5,640 nucleotides of DNA from Hyphomicrobiales bacterium (lineage in GTDB: Bacteria > Pseudomonadota > Alphaproteobacteria > Rhodobacterales > Rhodobacteraceae): contig PWLT01000431.1 in NCBI GenBank assembly GCA_003558415.1, positions 1-5,640 on the forward strand, written 5' to 3'. A program made the position numbers and the translations under genes. Of the stretch, positions 5,245 to 5,640 are shown in pieces (position 1 is the stretch's first letter; every line of letters begins with the position of its first letter). The notes beneath the pieces were generated by a model. The model did no database searches. It was not told the DNA's origin and saw nothing but the letters and a program-made list of their open reading frames with translations.

Positions 5245-5640
5245 GCCGTCTTCTCCAGCGACTGTTCGGGGTGGATGCAGCGCACCTTGCGCGCGCCCCG
5301 GCCCTCCAGCACGATCTCGCCTGCGCGGCAGGCCTCGGTGGCCTTGTCGCAGCGCGGCGCGAAGGCGCAACCCGGCGGCAGGTCATCGACAGCGGGCGGC
5401 AGGCCGGGAATGGCCGCCAGACTCCGCAGGACGGCATCCGGCCGCGGATTCCGGCACTCGGGATGATCATGGCGCAGTCGTAACGACTGCCGGTCGCCGG
5501 CGAACAGCGCGGTACGCAACCCGGCGGAGCGGGCGGCAACCACATCGTTCAACATATCGTTGCCCACGTAAAGCAGTTCGGCCGGTTGCCGGATCCCGTG
5601 CGTGGCGGCGTGTTCCAGTAATCGATCAAAAAGCCGGACC
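5241..5640 (-). CDS. In-frame chimera: C-terminal part of a HAD-family hydrolase fused to the Cys-rich tail of a DppD/OppD ABC ATPase (5'-truncated by window edge)
   Basis: The frame is open from the right edge (first full codon at 5639) to TGA 5241-5243, giving 132 residues. Residues 1 to about 75 look like the end of a HAD-superfamily hydrolase: LFDRLLEHA, then LYVGNDMLNDVVAARSAG carrying HAD motif IV (the GNDMLND acid pair), then TALFAGD. Residues from about 76 on (IPGLPPAVDDLPPGCAFAPRC and beyond) are the oligo_HPY tail of a DppD-type ATPase, with Cys91, Cys97, Cys104 and Cys121. No Walker A, signature, Walker B or HPYT segment lies between them, so the DppD core is absent. The tail fits the position of dppD directly upstream of a dppF-type gene, with an ATGA overlap. 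A/T-ending codons are about 22 of 79 in the HAD part and 6 of 53 in the tail. The gene is either a true fusion left by deletion or recombination, leaving the transporter without one ATPase, or an assembly join. The N-terminal HAD catalytic motifs are outside the window. Confidence 0.75.
   Translation of the reverse strand, partial: VRLFDRLLEHAATHGIRQPAELLYVGNDMLNDVVAARSAGLRTALFAGDRQSLRLRHDHPECRNPRPDAVLRSLAAIPGLPPAVDDLPPGCAFAPRCDKATEACRAGEIVLEGRGARKVRCIHPEQSLEKTA

Noticed and set aside
5244..5370. ATG at 5370 as the start of the ABC ATPase
   Set aside because: It would add 42 Arg-rich residues overlapping the DppD tail in another frame. ATG 5244 has a ribosome site, the ATGA overlap and the normal family N-terminus.
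4367..5545. 392-codon minus-strand frame overlapping the ABC gene and the fusion
   Set aside because: It is an out-of-frame shadow of the ABC ATPase. The true frame carries all nucleotide-binding motifs.
1..5640. tRNA, rRNA, CRISPR array, insertion sequence or attachment site
   Set aside because: I saw no cloverleaf, spaced direct repeats, transposase motifs or terminal inverted repeats on either strand.

Overview
This is a GC-rich (mostly 65-75% by eye) bacterial window with strong G/C bias at third codon positions and alpha-proteobacterial-looking genes. The demethylase family present is best known from sphingomonads and relatives that degrade lignin-derived methoxy-aromatics. The genus cannot be fixed from this sequence; the oligopeptide-type ABC genes would also suit Rhodobacterales or other Alphaproteobacteria.

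Left part, plus strand (1-3286): a tetrahydrofolate (THF)-dependent O-demethylation locus. The C-terminal half of one LigM/DesA-type (GcvT-fold) demethylase runs in from the left edge (1-700). A 193-base gap follows (701-893), holding a candidate promoter and two inverted copies of a 13-base GTATAC-centred motif that look like regulator sites. Next come a complete paralogous demethylase (894-2303) and a divergent methylenetetrahydrofolate reductase, MetF (2363-3286). The logic is that the demethylases move a methyl group from an O-methyl substrate to THF, and MetF oxidises the resulting 5-methyl-THF so the carbon can re-enter the C1 pool. The actual substrate cannot be read from the sequence.

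Middle (3287-3536): a 250-base convergent intergenic region with a GC-rich hairpin straight after metF and an uncertain 43-codon minus-strand reading frame.

Right part, minus strand (3537-5640): read right to left, this has three parts. (a) An in-frame chimera whose visible N-terminal portion is the end of a HAD-superfamily hydrolase and whose C-terminus is the cysteine-rich tail of a DppD/OppD-type ABC ATPase. (b) A complete DppF/OppF-type ABC ATPase, joined to the chimera by an ATGA overlap. (c) A GntR-family (FCD) regulator whose TTG start lies inside the end of the ABC gene. These appear to be co-transcribed and translationally coupled. The GntR protein is the obvious candidate to bind the GTATAC motifs, but that link is inference.

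The most unusual item is the HAD/DppD junction near 5400-5430. The whole ATPase core expected before the DppD tail is missing, and codon usage changes there. It is either a real deletion or recombination fusion, or an assembly chimera.
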